A stretch of DNA of 64,000 nucleotides from Unio delphinus (Eukaryota; Mollusca; Bivalvia; Unionida; Unionidae), in NCBI GenBank assembly GCA_029339505.1, contig JAQISU010000115.1, positions 1,421,001-1,485,000 of the forward strand, written 5' to 3'. This document shows positions 30,535 through 39,947 of the stretch, one piece after another. The translations under genes and the position numbers were made by a program. Within the stretch, counting starts at the first letter, position 1; each line of letters opens with the position of its first letter. Under the pieces are notes generated by a model that worked only from the letters and a program-made list of their open reading frames with translations, had not been told where the DNA came from and did not search any database.

Positions 30535-30849
30535 ATGAATCACTGCAAGTGGCTAATGATTGGATCAGCAACCCCGTGTAACAAATCATGCAGAAGCGAA
30601 TTCTGTGGGTATCATTTACAAAGCGTTCGCAACGGTTCTTTCGGTCCTCTCCCATGCCTCCAATGTGGGGCTGGGGTAAGGGGAAAATCGCAGTTGTGTC
30701 TTGCTTGTGGGGGTAAACGATACAGGGAACTAAAACGCTATTATGACAAACGAATAAAAAATACCGTCATTGACCCTAACGATGACAAAATCATAAAAAA
30801 CCCTCAAGATTATATCAAGAGATTTATAATTAAAGCAGATATAAATTAG
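30535..30849 (+). CDS. Small Cys-rich zinc-ribbon protein (element B)
   Basis: 104 residues, intact. All Cys/His positions of the A copy are kept: CNKSC, FCGYH, CLQCG, CLACGGKR, followed by RELKRYYDKRIKNTVIDPNDDKII, which is identical in both elements. Such strong conservation of the C-terminal block beside a broken polymerase suggests the protein was under selection until recently. Confidence 0.78.
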   Translation: MNHCKWLMIGSATPCNKSCRSEFCGYHLQSVRNGSFGPLPCLQCGAGVRGKSQLCLACGGKRYRELKRYYDKRIKNTVIDPNDDKIIKNPQDYIKRFIIKADIN

Positions 30850-30870
30850 ATAAGTAGTATTATTATACAA

Positions 30871-30954
30871 ATGAGCCAAGATTTCAGACCCCATCCAGTG
30901 CTTGTTAATTACGAAGCCTCCAGTGATGGTGTTGTTAGAAATTGCAGACTAAAA
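30871..30954 (+). pseudogene. N-terminal remnant of stand-alone HNH endonuclease (element B)
   Basis: From ATG 30871 about 28 codons (FRPHPVLVNYEASSDG) match the start of the HNH gene of element A. Similarity ends near 30950, after which unrelated control-region sequence follows. The nuclease core present in A is gone, so this is a deletion remnant. Confidence 0.7.
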
Positions 30955-31521
30955 AGGGCGGACCCCCTCAGCCAAACCAACATTGTAACTCATGCTATCG
31001 CATTCTCGGTAGCGTGGGTTGTTGTTTTTTCCAACTCATGCAACCATGAATTTGATTTCATGGGTTGCCATGTTGGTTTGGTTTACCACGCCCACGCCAC
31101 AATAACATCCAATCAAACAAATCAAATTCAGTGTTGCCATGTTGGCTTGGTTTACCACGCCCTCGCCACAATAACATCCAATCAATCAAATCAAATTCAG
31201 TGTCTGCTGAGTTAGACCCCTCGCCGGAGATTATGTGTTTGTCAAAGTAATTGGGTGTAAAATAAATGGTATAAATTGATGCAAAAAGCTCTACATTCAC
31301 ATGATGAACCCCATAGGGTAGCACAGAATGGGCTACCGGCTAATAGAAACGGTGTTAGGGTCACAAAAAAGAGCATCTGGAATGGATAGCCAAAAGAAAA
31401 GACCCTAACAAAGACACAAAGGCCTGAATAAGGGACTCATGAATGAATAACCGCTCATAATTTATACCATTTATTTTGCATTTTTTTTTAATAATTAAAG
31501 ATAAAATATATTATATAAATA
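30955..31521. other. Control region of element B
   Basis: No credible gene. Two 69-bp direct repeats lie at 31065-31202 (ttgccatgttgg(t/c)ttggttta ... caaattcagtg). The stretch at 31010-31070 resembles element A near 6330-6400, so this is the shortened equivalent of A's 1.4-kb control region. Confidence 0.55.
31065..31202 (+). repeat. 69-bp direct repeat, 2 copies
   Basis: Copies start at 31065 and 31134 and differ at a handful of positions. Each contains taccacgcc(c/t)(a/t)cgccacaataacatcc. Confidence 0.93.
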
Positions 31522-31865
31522 ATGGATATCAAAGATGTAAATGTTATAATTGCTGAAATTTTAATTTTAAAAAATAGAGGGATAATATTATCTAAAGATC
31601 TCGACTGTGACAGGATGAAGACATTGAGTATCAGTCTAGTAAGGGTCGTTATGTTTTACCTAAGATGTACAGACTCGTGAAAGGAATTCAAAAGTCCATC
31701 TATGATTGTTTGTACGGTAACGATATTGATGTATTTATAACGCTATTTAGCACCGTTGAAGCAATACGTCAAAAGCTCGGCCAAGAGTATCAAAAACGAG
31801 CTGAAATTAGTTCTAAGGTTCGTGATCTTAGAAAAATATTAAACGAGGAAAACCCAGTATCTTAA
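31522..31865 (+). pseudogene. TFIIS central-domain-like gene, frameshifted (element B)
   Basis: Starts at ATG 31522, matches the element A gene, and shifts frame near 31612 beside gacaggatgaagac. The remainder (IEYQSSKGRYVLPK, then IYDCL, FSTVEAIRQKLG, EISSKVRDLRKIL) matches A well and ends at TAA 31863-31865. The helical VRDLRK signature of the TFIIS-like domain is kept. Confidence 0.7.
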
Positions 31866-31964
31866 CCACGTGAGCGTTACTATAAAAATAGGCTTTCAGT
31901 AATTTTTATTAAAAAATTTATTTTTTTTAAAAAATTATTTCTTTTTTAGCGTTTTTTGTAACAC

Positions 31965-32243
31965 TCACATGGGATTTTCTCCTGAAAGGATACTCAGCAG
32001 TTTGGGCTTGCTCATGCAGCTATGTGCGTACTGGATGATTTGGTTGTGGTAGCAAGTAATCACCGCGACGCCTCCATTTTCACGTAGTTGTTGTTGTTGC
32101 GGCGGAGTTAACAAAAATCGTTCATCGACGTTCTCAGATATTACAATTCTGAAACCCCCAGCGATGTTATTTCTGAAACACTCGCGGATAGCGTCGTACA
32201 GTTTAACCTTGTCCGAGATGGATACGTTAGCTTGATGGTACAT
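31965..32243 (-). CDS. Unknown minus-strand ORF specific to element B, 92 residues
   Basis: Open from ATG 32241-32243 to a stop at 31965-31967, in the gap between the TFIIS-like gene and the late block. Codon-like composition is better than that of the surrounding spacer. It has a helical N-terminal part (DKVKLYDAIRECFRNN), a FRIVIS strand, a PPQQQQ run and VAVITCYHNQIIQYAH. There is no counterpart in element A at 7719-8375, and no family is recognised. Being opposite to its neighbours, it could be an accessory gene gained by B. Confidence 0.45.
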   Translation of the reverse strand: MYHQANVSISDKVKLYDAIRECFRNNIAGGFRIVISENVDERFLLTPPQQQQLRENGGVAVITCYHNQIIQYAHSCMSKPKLLSILSGENPM

Positions 32244-32308
32244 TATTTAATAACTCATCTTTTAATTGTGATAGTTTCACATTTGAAAATTCAGTTCACA
32301 AACAATAT

Positions 32309-33311
32309 ATGGTAGGTGAATCGCTTGCAACTAGATTAGCCCGAGAGCGGCTAGCAGCAATTAAAAAGTTTATACCGGTTCGAGACAGAGTTCGTGAGAA
32401 ACTTCAACAACGACAACAAGCGCAGACTGACTTTTCTGTGTCAAGTGAACAACTGTTCGCCCCGGTAACTAAGGCGACCAAAGATGTAAAAACAGCAACT
32501 GAACGAGCAGTATTAGGAGATATTCCTGCGAAAGGCAAGCGACGAGAAGTGCCTGTTCTTGGTGTGCTTGAAAAAATTGCAGCAGAGACCGAACAAACAA
32601 AAAAGTCTTTAGAAATACTTCCAGTAGATATAGTAACTACTTCACGGCAACAACAAAAAAAAGAGCGAGTACTAGAAGAACTAGGTGCTACTGCAAGAAA
32701 ACCAGAAGAAGAAGAGGAAGGAGACATTACTATAGAAAAAATGTATTCACCGCAAAATATATTTACATACGATGCATAGAGCATAATTAAAAAATTTAAA
32801 GATGACAATGATTTAATTAACTTTACCGTGCAGAATTTTTCACTCGATCAAAGAGAAAGAACTGTAAACAAAGGGTATAAAGAGTATATAAAAAACGACG
32901 AGAATTGGATAAAAAAAAGTATACCTGGCAAACCATGATAGATTTAGAATCACAGACAGTAACCGCAATGATTTTGAGAGTTTTAAAGACAAAGTATTGA
33001 GTTGAATAGATAAAATGTATCTAGTTGTAGAGGATGAAAAGGAGTCAACTGAAGATGAATATTCAGGTAGCGGCATAGTTGAAAACACTAGCGTTACTTG
33101 TCCTGGTAACATTCTCAGTGATATATCACGGTTAGAAGTTCTCATCGGAGGGAAACGAGCCGGAAATAACTCACCGGAAATAATTAATGAGGCCGCTGAT
33201 ATCTGTAGACGATTATTTGCCGGTGGTATCATGGACATTAATGTATATCGAGAACACATTGCTGAATTAGTTGAAAATCACAAAGATGCCCATGGTTATT
33301 ACAGCGATTGA
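32309..33311 (+). pseudogene. 322-residue virion protein homologue, broken (element B)
   Basis: The N-terminal 150 residues (SLATRLARERLAAIKKFIPV, LGDIPAKGK, EKIAAETEQTKK) match element A and end at a TAG at 32777-32779. Downstream, after about 240 poorly matching bases with several stops, the C-terminal block reappears (ISRLEVLIGGKRAGNN, EIINEAADICRRLFAGGIMD) to TGA at 33309-33311. The Asp run of A is absent. Both conserved ends survive while the middle is eroded. Confidence 0.8.
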
Positions 33312-33317
33312 TCACTA

Positions 33318-33345
33318 TTTGAAAAACTAATAGTTTTATAACAAG
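33318..33345 (+). promoter_or_regulatory. Late-gene leader motif (element B)
   Basis: atttgaaaaactaatagttt then tataacaag and ATG. The core aaaactaatagtttt is an almost perfect dyad of the family described before 9378. Confidence 0.5.
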
Positions 33346-33825
33346 ATGATTATACACTACAACCATGATAAACCAGTAAGCGTCTACGTGGTGAACTCAC
33401 GATTGCCTGTTTACCGCGCGTGGTACGGAGATGGTTTCGGCAATACCATTGCGGGGTTATTTACAAGAATGGCTCCCAAGGTAGCTAAACAATTATCAAT
33501 GAAATCCATTGATATTATTCGTGATAAGGGAATCAGCGCTGTTGGAAATCTTGCAGGAAAGGCATTTTCTGCCGCAAAAGATAAAATAGCATCATTGGTG
33601 CGAAAGAAACCAGGAATGACTTCGTCATTAGTGCTGCCATCAACTACAGTGATGCCTGCAAAAATCAGCAAAGCAATAAATAGCGCAGTGGAACAAAAAC
33701 TAGCGTCGTTGGCTGCTTCGGTGACTCCGTCGCCATTGACGACTTCACCGGTAACAGATAGCGCTATCATGAACGCGATAGCAGGAAGTGGTTTGAAACG
33801 AAAACTAAAACGACGATTATTATAA
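33346..33825 (+). CDS. Small basic virion protein (element B)
   Basis: 159 residues, intact. The N-terminus (IIHYNHDKP, VYVVNSRLPVYRA) and helix (AKQLSMKSIDIIRDKGIS) follow element A closely; a Ser/Thr/Pro-rich insertion lengthens the C-terminal third. The tail AIAGSGLKRKLKRR again contains IAGSG before a basic peptide, supporting processing by the element's own adenain-like protease. It lies 37 bases before the capsid gene. Confidence 0.76.
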   Translation: MIIHYNHDKPVSVYVVNSRLPVYRAWYGDGFGNTIAGLFTRMAPKVAKQLSMKSIDIIRDKGISAVGNLAGKAFSAAKDKIASLVRKKPGMTSSLVLPSTTVMPAKISKAINSAVEQKLASLAASVTPSPLTTSPVTDSAIMNAIAGSGLKRKLKRRLL

Positions 33826-33835
33826 AGAGTTTCAC

Positions 33836-33862
33836 AATTGAAAACACTAGTATTTTAATAAA
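33836..33862 (+). promoter_or_regulatory. Late-gene leader motif before capsid gene (element B)
   Basis: aattgaaaacactagtattt, then taataaa and the capsid ATG. It contains actagt, a perfect palindrome, at the centre of the dyad. Confidence 0.5.
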
Positions 33863-35275
33863 ATGTTTAAACGAACAGCTGATCCCGCGCTTGATATGGA
33901 AGCCAAAGTGGGCAAGGACGATTCTGTCCGCGATAATCAATACTATTCCTATCATGCTATACAACCCAACCTACGATCGCGAATTGAACTTCAAGTTCAA
34001 GATACCAGTAAATACTTTTTGCCATGTGAAGCATTTATTGAAATCGAGGGAAAACTCGTAACAAACGATGCTGTTCATAATGATCCACCATATGCAAATG
34101 ATCCAAATATCCGAGTCGGTTTTGTTAATAATGGCATCATGGCGCTATTTGACAGTGCAAAATATCTCATTGATGGAAAAGAAATTGAATCAATAGACCG
34201 TGATGTTGATGTTGCAACAACAATAACCGGACTAGCAAGATACTCCGATGATTATACAAGGTCGGCTGGTCCGTCTATGATGTTTGCAAAGGATATTAAT
34301 GATCACGCTGATCACATTAATCATACTAGGGTAAAAGCAACACGAGATACCGCAGTTGATCCAGCACCGGCCGGATATACTAGACCGGCTGGTACCTTTG
34401 ATGTCGTAGATATTAATCTCAATTTCAATCTAGGGTTTGCAACACGAGTAGCGATGTTACAAGGACAACAACGATATTTTTCATGTGCAATTCCACTCCA
34501 TCACATATTTGAATTCTGCAGAAATGTCAGAAAAGTCATCTATGGAGCCAAACACACAATCCCGTTAGTGCGAAAAGGCAATGACAATGATGCAATTTGG
34601 CGTACTGGTGCCGCTGATGGTAAAGTTGTTGTGAGTAAAATAGTATTGTGGATGCCAGCAATGACACCATCAATTACCAGAGAAGAGCGGCTACTTTCAT
34701 TTATGGAAACAGGCGGTAAATCATTGCTAAGTTGGCTAACAACAACAACTGATGCCAAGGATGATAATTTCGCTGGTACATTTACATGGCATTTGGCATC
34801 AAAACAAGGGGTTTCAGCTCCACGCCACATATTTGTAGCTCTACAGAATAGGGATCAATTAGGTTTCCAAGAACGCAGTCATATGATATTCGATCAATTA
34901 GGAGTAAATGAGGTTTCGCTGAGAATAAACGGACAACAAGAACCATCTGAGGATATACAGCTTAATTACGGAAACAACCAAATAGCACGTGTGTATCATC
35001 GGATGCTGTCATTTATGGCCCGTGATCAAAATGTTGATACTGGTTTGAAAATATCGCAACTCGATTTTAAGAAATTGTATCCGATTTATTACTTTTCGCT
35101 GGAGCATCTTGATTTAACAAGACAATCCGTCGTTGACATACATTTTAGGGCTCGTATAGATCCTGGTGGTGTTAATTATAGAGCGGTTGCTGTTATTCTC
35201 AGCGACAAATCAATGTTGTTAGAAGGAGCTGGCGGACGAATGAGAATCGTTGATGCACCAGTGGAAAATATGTAA
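33863..35275 (+). CDS. Major capsid protein, double jelly-roll (element B)
   Basis: 470 residues, intact, collinear with the A protein (465 residues). Differences concentrate in two surface-loop-like segments: about residues 70-85 and 135-175, where B has a Pro/Thr/Arg-rich loop of different length. The blocks GFVNNGIMALFDSAKYLIDG, RYSDDYTRSAGPSMMF, CAIPLHHIFEFCRNVRKVIYG and NGQQEPSEDIQLNY are nearly unchanged. The C-terminal LEGAG fits the adenain consensus. Loop variation with a fixed core is what exposed capsid towers show. Confidence 0.92.
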   Translation: MFKRTADPALDMEAKVGKDDSVRDNQYYSYHAIQPNLRSRIELQVQDTSKYFLPCEAFIEIEGKLVTNDAVHNDPPYANDPNIRVGFVNNGIMALFDSAKYLIDGKEIESIDRDVDVATTITGLARYSDDYTRSAGPSMMFAKDINDHADHINHTRVKATRDTAVDPAPAGYTRPAGTFDVVDINLNFNLGFATRVAMLQGQQRYFSCAIPLHHIFEFCRNVRKVIYGAKHTIPLVRKGNDNDAIWRTGAADGKVVVSKIVLWMPAMTPSITREERLLSFMETGGKSLLSWLTTTTDAKDDNFAGTFTWHLASKQGVSAPRHIFVALQNRDQLGFQERSHMIFDQLGVNEVSLRINGQQEPSEDIQLNYGNNQIARVYHRMLSFMARDQNVDTGLKISQLDFKKLYPIYYFSLEHLDLTRQSVVDIHFRARIDPGGVNYRAVAVILSDKSMLLEGAGGRMRIVDAPVENM

Positions 35276-35335
35276 ATGAAAGTTGAAGAGTTTCCAATTA
35301 GATCAATTGAAAGCATAAATATGTTTTACAATAAA

Positions 35336-35808
35336 ATGACATATAGTGTTGTTAGTGTCAAGCTGACTGATGGTCAGGTCAAGAAATTGCGATCAAAATC
35401 CGCTAAAGAATGTGGAACCACAATAACGTTAAAACCAGCGCAGATGTCCGGCGGTACACATAAAATATCACTGACGGATCGTCAAATAAAACATTTCAAT
35501 GATGCGCTAAAGAATAAGAGAGGGGTTCAAATTGTATTTTTGTATTTTCAAAGGCTGCAATAGCGAAAACGATAAAATCAGGTGGTATATTTCCATTGTT
35601 AGCTGCAATACCAGCATTGATTGCAGCGGCTGCCCAGCAGTGGCGAAAGCGGCAGCGTTAGGAGCCGTGGGGACCGCGGCAGGGATGGCGTTGAAAAAGG
35701 CAACTGGGAAAGGATATAAAAAAAAGGGGAAAGGGTCTAAGACTACCAGAAACCCCGTATTCATGGTACAGCGGAAAGGGTCTGAGAATACCAGGAACGG
35801 TTTATTAG
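35336..35808 (+). pseudogene. pVI-like membrane-active protein, frameshifted (element B)
   Basis: Starts MTYSVVS at 35336 and follows element A (LTDGQVKKL, GTTITLKPAQM, LTDRQIKHFNDAL), then loses frame near 35530, again near 35633 in the Ala-rich segment, and again near 35730. All parts (FPLLAAIPALIAAAA, GAVGTAAGMALKKATGKGYKKK, and the LRLPETPYSWYSG tail) survive in different frames, ending at TAG 35806-35808. The middle part now lies in the same frame as the protease gene and forms one long open frame with it by chance. Confidence 0.82.
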
Positions 35809-35828
35809 TTGAAAGCCCAATTCTCCGT

Positions 35829-36266
35829 ATGTCCAATTTTGATTTAATTGATGCTGCTAAAAAAATAGCGATAAAAAACTTCAGAGAGGTTTTTATGAGA
35901 GATCAATTACCGAGAAAACCTAAACACGATGAAACCGGAATCATCAATCTTGATAACAGCAGCGGATCGGGAACTCACTGGGTTGCATACGCGATCGATC
36001 CGCGTGGGATTGTCTATTTCGATTCATGTGGGTTAGCTCCGCCAAGCGAGTTTATGCGGTATATAAATTCTTCGATGAAACTCAAAGAGTTTCCGATTTG
36101 TTATTCCACGCTGCCAACACAACAATTAAATGATCCACCGATATGCGGCCGTGAAGTATTAAATGTCCTCGCGGTGATTTCATCGTCACAGAAACCACCT
36201 CATCTGGTTGTAAATAAATACACGAGTGGGAAATTACAAGGTAATTTTAGAGAATCAATAAATTAA
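35829..36266 (+). CDS. Adenain-type cysteine protease (element B)
   Basis: 145 residues from MSNFDL, intact. Catalytic His in GTHWVAYAI, Asp in IVYFDSCG, Gln in LPTQQ and Cys in PPICGREVLNVL. The N-terminal MSNFDLIDAAKKIAIKNF is in frame here, unlike in A. The open frame extends upstream into the broken pVI-like gene, but the shared ATG marks the real start. As the only intact protease of the pair it could in principle process proteins of either copy, if expressed. Confidence 0.9.
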   Translation: MSNFDLIDAAKKIAIKNFREVFMRDQLPRKPKHDETGIINLDNSSGSGTHWVAYAIDPRGIVYFDSCGLAPPSEFMRYINSSMKLKEFPICYSTLPTQQLNDPPICGREVLNVLAVISSSQKPPHLVVNKYTSGKLQGNFRESIN

Positions 36267-36288
36267 AAATACTAGAGTCTTTACAATA

Positions 36289-37908
36289 ATGATTAATATT
36301 TGGGGACGATCTCTGTCAATGTCGAAACCCACCGCGGAAACATCTGCGGGTTCTATCAAGGATGTAAAAAAAATAATTGAAGATGAAATCGCTGAGACGT
36401 TAAATTTAACAAGTGTTGACCCGAACGAAATAGTTGTATTTCAAGATCGCCAGGGTAAATTAAAAAGTAGTAATATATCCGCGAATGACATTTTGATACG
36501 GCAGCGCGACGCCGCTGAAAACTCTATTGCGCTGTATTCCAACGATGGACAACTTAAACCAGGTGAACTTGTGTCTACGATCACCGACGCGATTGACGCC
36601 CACGACAGCATGATTGCCACCCGCGGCCGTGAGCTGGATGATCATATACGAGGTTATAACAATTTTCGCAAAAATGTCGTACATAAATTCTTTGGAAGCC
36701 CGCTTGTGGTTGGCATGACTCTCGCTGAAATAAAAAAACTTTCTATCGCTATTCTTTTTTAACAAGAACGCGGGGAGGATGATGAATGAAGATGAAGTCA
36801 AGGCAAATTATCTCGATATTTACAATGATATTTCTAAACTAATAGAAAATCTTGAAAAGGTACAAAAACCCACTAACGACGTCATTGTTAAGTTTTTTGG
36901 AACCCCGCTTGTGGCTGGCATGACTCTCGCTGAAATTAGCGAGTTTATCGGCAAGCATACTCACAATGCCTACGTCGCTAATAGTTTCTTTGGTGCCCCA
37001 GCTACATCTACGACGACTCTCAAAGATATTAATATGTTTATGGTGAGACAAACAACACTTAATACCATCGTGGATAAATTTTTAGGGAGAACACCTGCGT
37101 CTGAAACCACATCGTTGACAGGCCCAACCCTCGCTGAAGTTAAAAAAGCTATTGACGAACAAAAGCCCATCAGCGAAATTGTTAATAATTCTTTGAGGGT
37201 AGTAAACCCCAAGATATCACGACAAATTTTTCTAACATCAACCGGTATATTGAAAACCAAGCACAGCTTGGAATCACAAGCCTTCTGGTTCCATTCTTTT
37301 TTAGCAAGAGGGATGGGAGGATGATGATTTCTACCGAAGTTCATGTAAGCTATCTCGAAATGTATAATGATATTCTTAAACTAAAAACTCTCGATGAGTT
37401 TAAATACCTTCTGATATCGTTCTTTTTAAACAAGGAGACGTTGAAGACGATAAATACTAACGAAATCAAGACAAATTACCTCGAAATGTATAATGATATT
37501 CTTAAACTAAAAGAAGATTTTGAAAAGGTAAAAATTCCACACCGCGTAAAAACCGTTGATAACATCGTATACACGGTTGATAGTGGAACTCTTGATTGGA
37601 TCCGAGGAAAAGAAAATTATCTTCGTGTTGGCCACAGACATACTGGTGTACCAGGTTGCTACCGACTTACAATAATACATCGCCATAAATTTGATTTGGT
37701 ATTCAGCATCACGGGTATCAGCGGTGTTAACACATTGATGTATATACTAGAGAAAGTACCACCACCTCCACCCTATATACCAATCCCGCTTACGATTACT
37801 ATAAACAATTCCGACGAGTCTTTGATTAGGGAGTCACTACCCTGGATAATAGAATTTGTATCCGGTGTCCCCTCATCCGATCCTAAAACCGTTTCAATAA
37901 TAGGATAA
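36289..37908 (+). pseudogene. Fibre-like repeat protein, broken and rearranged (element B)
   Basis: The N-terminus (MINIWGRSL, EIAETLNLTSVDPNEIVVFQDRQGKLKSSNIS) matches element A, with a single shaft unit ending GQLKPGELVSTITD. The shaft then changes: copies of a module with FFG(S/T)PLV(V/A)GMTLAEI and another with NYLEMYNDILKLK recur. The frame is interrupted at TAA 36760-36762 and at TGA 37322-37324, giving three open pieces. The last piece ends in a beta-rich head (VDNIVYTVDSGTLDW) with a PPPPP run. Breaks fall at repeat-module borders, as expected of unequal recombination between modules. Confidence 0.75.
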
Positions 37909-37937
37909 TTGAAAACACTATCAGATTTAAAATAATA
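37907..37937 (+). promoter_or_regulatory. Late-gene leader motif (element B)
   Basis: aattgaaaacactatcagat, then ttaaaataata and ATG. Same position relative to the hydrophobic-protein gene as 13504-13535 in element A. Confidence 0.5.
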
Positions 37938-38505
37938 ATGTCAATGATGAAATCATCGTCATCGTCGCAATATCGATTCGACACCGTGAAAGAGTTTTCC
38001 GCGAATTTGAAATCACTTTCTGAGCGTTATCGTGAAAAAATAAAGAAATACCGCAGAAGAATTACCGCCATCGACATCACCGTGTACTCGGTATCCGGTG
38101 TGATGGCCAGCGCCGGGGTTATTTTGTCGACGGTGACCATGATGGCTCCGATTGCAGTTCCAATCGCTATCTCCGCGGCAACAACAATTGCGGCAGTCGC
38201 CACCGCGATAACTAAACAGTTATCATCGTGTTCTCAGAAAAAAACTCAGTGATTATACAGCTCGGTACCGGGTGGTATTTGACGCATACTCGAAATTATC
38301 CGAGTTGATCTCGCTGTCAATAGATAATTCGTTCATATCCGATGTTGAATTTTCCACGATGACTCAATTGTATAACTCCGCGATGTTGAAATTGAATATT
38401 GAAGATAACGTTAATAATAATGTCACTCGAACTGCTTCAACGAATCGCAGAGAATACCACTCCGATACGAACAAGCATGATATCAATAACATTAACAAAC
38501 CCTGA
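37938..38505 (+). pseudogene. Hydrophobic virion protein, frameshifted (element B)
   Basis: Matches element A from SSQYRFDTVKEF through the basic patch KIKKYRRRITAID and the membrane region (VMASAGVILSTVTMMAP, IAVPIAISAATTIAAVA), then shifts frame in an A-run near 38240 and continues (AYSKLSELISLS) to TGA at about 38505. One extra base explains the break. The conserved membrane part is undamaged. Confidence 0.78.
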
Positions 38506-39748
38506 ATTTAGTGTGAACTTCCCTTCTCCGATTCCAGTGCGTGAGATCGCGCTGGCAAAATTACGAGTATATCATAGCTGGCCTAATATCAGATCGGTTG
38601 CATTTGGTGGTCAGCAACCCAATAACGCACTGGTGTTCTCGTATAAGAATAAACCCGATGGTACTCCAGCGTGGGAAACTGTTTCGTTACCAACTGGGTC
38701 GTACCAAATTGAGTAAATCGATGCTGAAATTCAGCGTAGAATAAAATCAATCACTGTAAAAGAATCAAAAATAGCTATTAAACTTCATGAACCAACGCTC
38801 TCGTCGTCGATCGAAATAAGCACAGAGGGATACATTGTAGATATCTATAACAGCTCGTTAAGAACAGTGTTAGGATGGCCTGAAAAATCACCGGAAAAAT
38901 CCACCGCCGACTTAACCACGGACGTACAATCATATCATGAAATCAATCCCAGTTATCGAGATAATTTATCTGATATAAGAAAAGGAAAAATCGCCGATAG
39001 ATTTATATTTACCAACAAAGACACATTGCAATGGGATTTTATCATTAAAAGAACAGCCGACTCATCTGTTACTATTTCATTTACGCTAACTGACATCCGT
39101 GGTTATTTTAATGAAATTAAACAATTATATGAAACACAACTAGAACAACTACGGAAAACAAAATCGCAAAAACACGTTGAAATAATAAATCAACTTATAT
39201 CTGACATGGAATATATATATGAACTAATTATTCAAACAATAATTAATGACAACAGCGACAATAAACAACGATTCCTAACCGATTACAATATCACAGAAGA
39301 CAATCTGCGTAATTTCAAGTTTCCCAAATACAACGCTGATGAACTAGCAAGAATTGTTAGAACCGATATCAAGGCGCTACAAAAATCAGATTCAACTGTC
39401 CTCCTCAAATATAATAATGATCCAGATGGTGGCGGTAGGCATATTGCCCCGCATAATGTAAATACTTCAACGGTGATTGCGCTCAATTTAGCATGTGATG
39501 CAATCGAAGGAAGTTATCAAATTAATCTAGAGCAATCAAATCAAGCTCGGCAGGGATATATTCTTTATTCATTTGCACCAACAGCTCCTCCAGGATTCCT
39601 AATTATTGAAAACCCAATTAATCCTGTTTACATGCGATGCCATAATAATTCGTTAACGAGAATTAATTTCCGACTCACCGACCAGTCAAATAATTTAATT
39701 GATCTACAAGATGAGGTGCTAGCGATTAGTTTGTTTGTAAAATCCTAA
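38420..39748 (+). pseudogene. Penton-like protein with internal stop (element B)
   Basis: Starts near MSLELLQ at 38420. The first 99 codons match A (TSMISI, NPEFSVNFPSP, ALAKLRVYHSWPNI, PTGSYQIE) and end at TAA 38714-38716 where A has Gln. The frame then stays open to TAA at 39746-39748, with the central helical region strongly diverged from A and the C-terminal block (GGGRHIAP, EGSYQINLEQ, YSFAPTAPPGFLI, RINFRLTDQSNN) conserved. It stops 1 base before the right terminal repeat. Confidence 0.85.
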
Positions 39749-39749
39749 A

Positions 39750-39942
39750 GACTCGATCAAATATTTGGTTAACCTGTAGCAGCAGAGAGGGTGAATGACA
39801 ACGACAATGGCGTCATTGACGAATTCATCGAGGTGGCCTCAATTTATCGAATCGACGCCTTTTTTTTTTACGATTTACGAAGAAGCCTTAGATTACCGAA
39901 TCGACGCCTGTAAAGGTTGTCTGATTCACCCTCTCTGCTGCT
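39750..39942. repeat. Right terminal inverted repeat of element B
   Basis: 193 bases, inverted copy of 24463-24653. The outer 166 bases (39777-39942) are bounded by agcagcagagagggtga and its reverse complement. The inner part (39750-39776) carries the duplicated end of the ATPase gene. Followed by agctc. Confidence 0.95.
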
Positions 39943-39947
39943 AGCTC

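Larger units (their letters stand above)
24463..39942 (+). mobile_element. Endogenous Polinton/adintovirus-like element B, complete
   Basis: 15,480 bp bounded by terminal inverted repeats (24463-24653 and 39750-39942) and flanked by the direct repeat agctc (24458-24462 and 39943-39947). Polintons usually duplicate 6 bp; only 5 match here. Gene order: ATPase, DUF5679-like, PLA2, integrase, PolB-helicase-HNH, Cys-rich protein, HNH remnant, TFIIS-like, unknown minus-strand ORF, two virion proteins, major capsid, pVI-like, protease, fibre, hydrophobic protein, penton. Roughly half of the genes carry nonsense or frameshift changes, while ATPase, capsid, protease and the small virion protein are open. 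The terminal repeats remain almost identical to each other, so the insertion is not ancient. Confidence 0.95.

Noticed and set aside
35532..36266. A single 244-residue protein joining pVI-like and protease
   Set aside because: The fusion arises because frameshifts put the broken pVI-like middle in the protease frame. In element A they are separate genes with separate starts.
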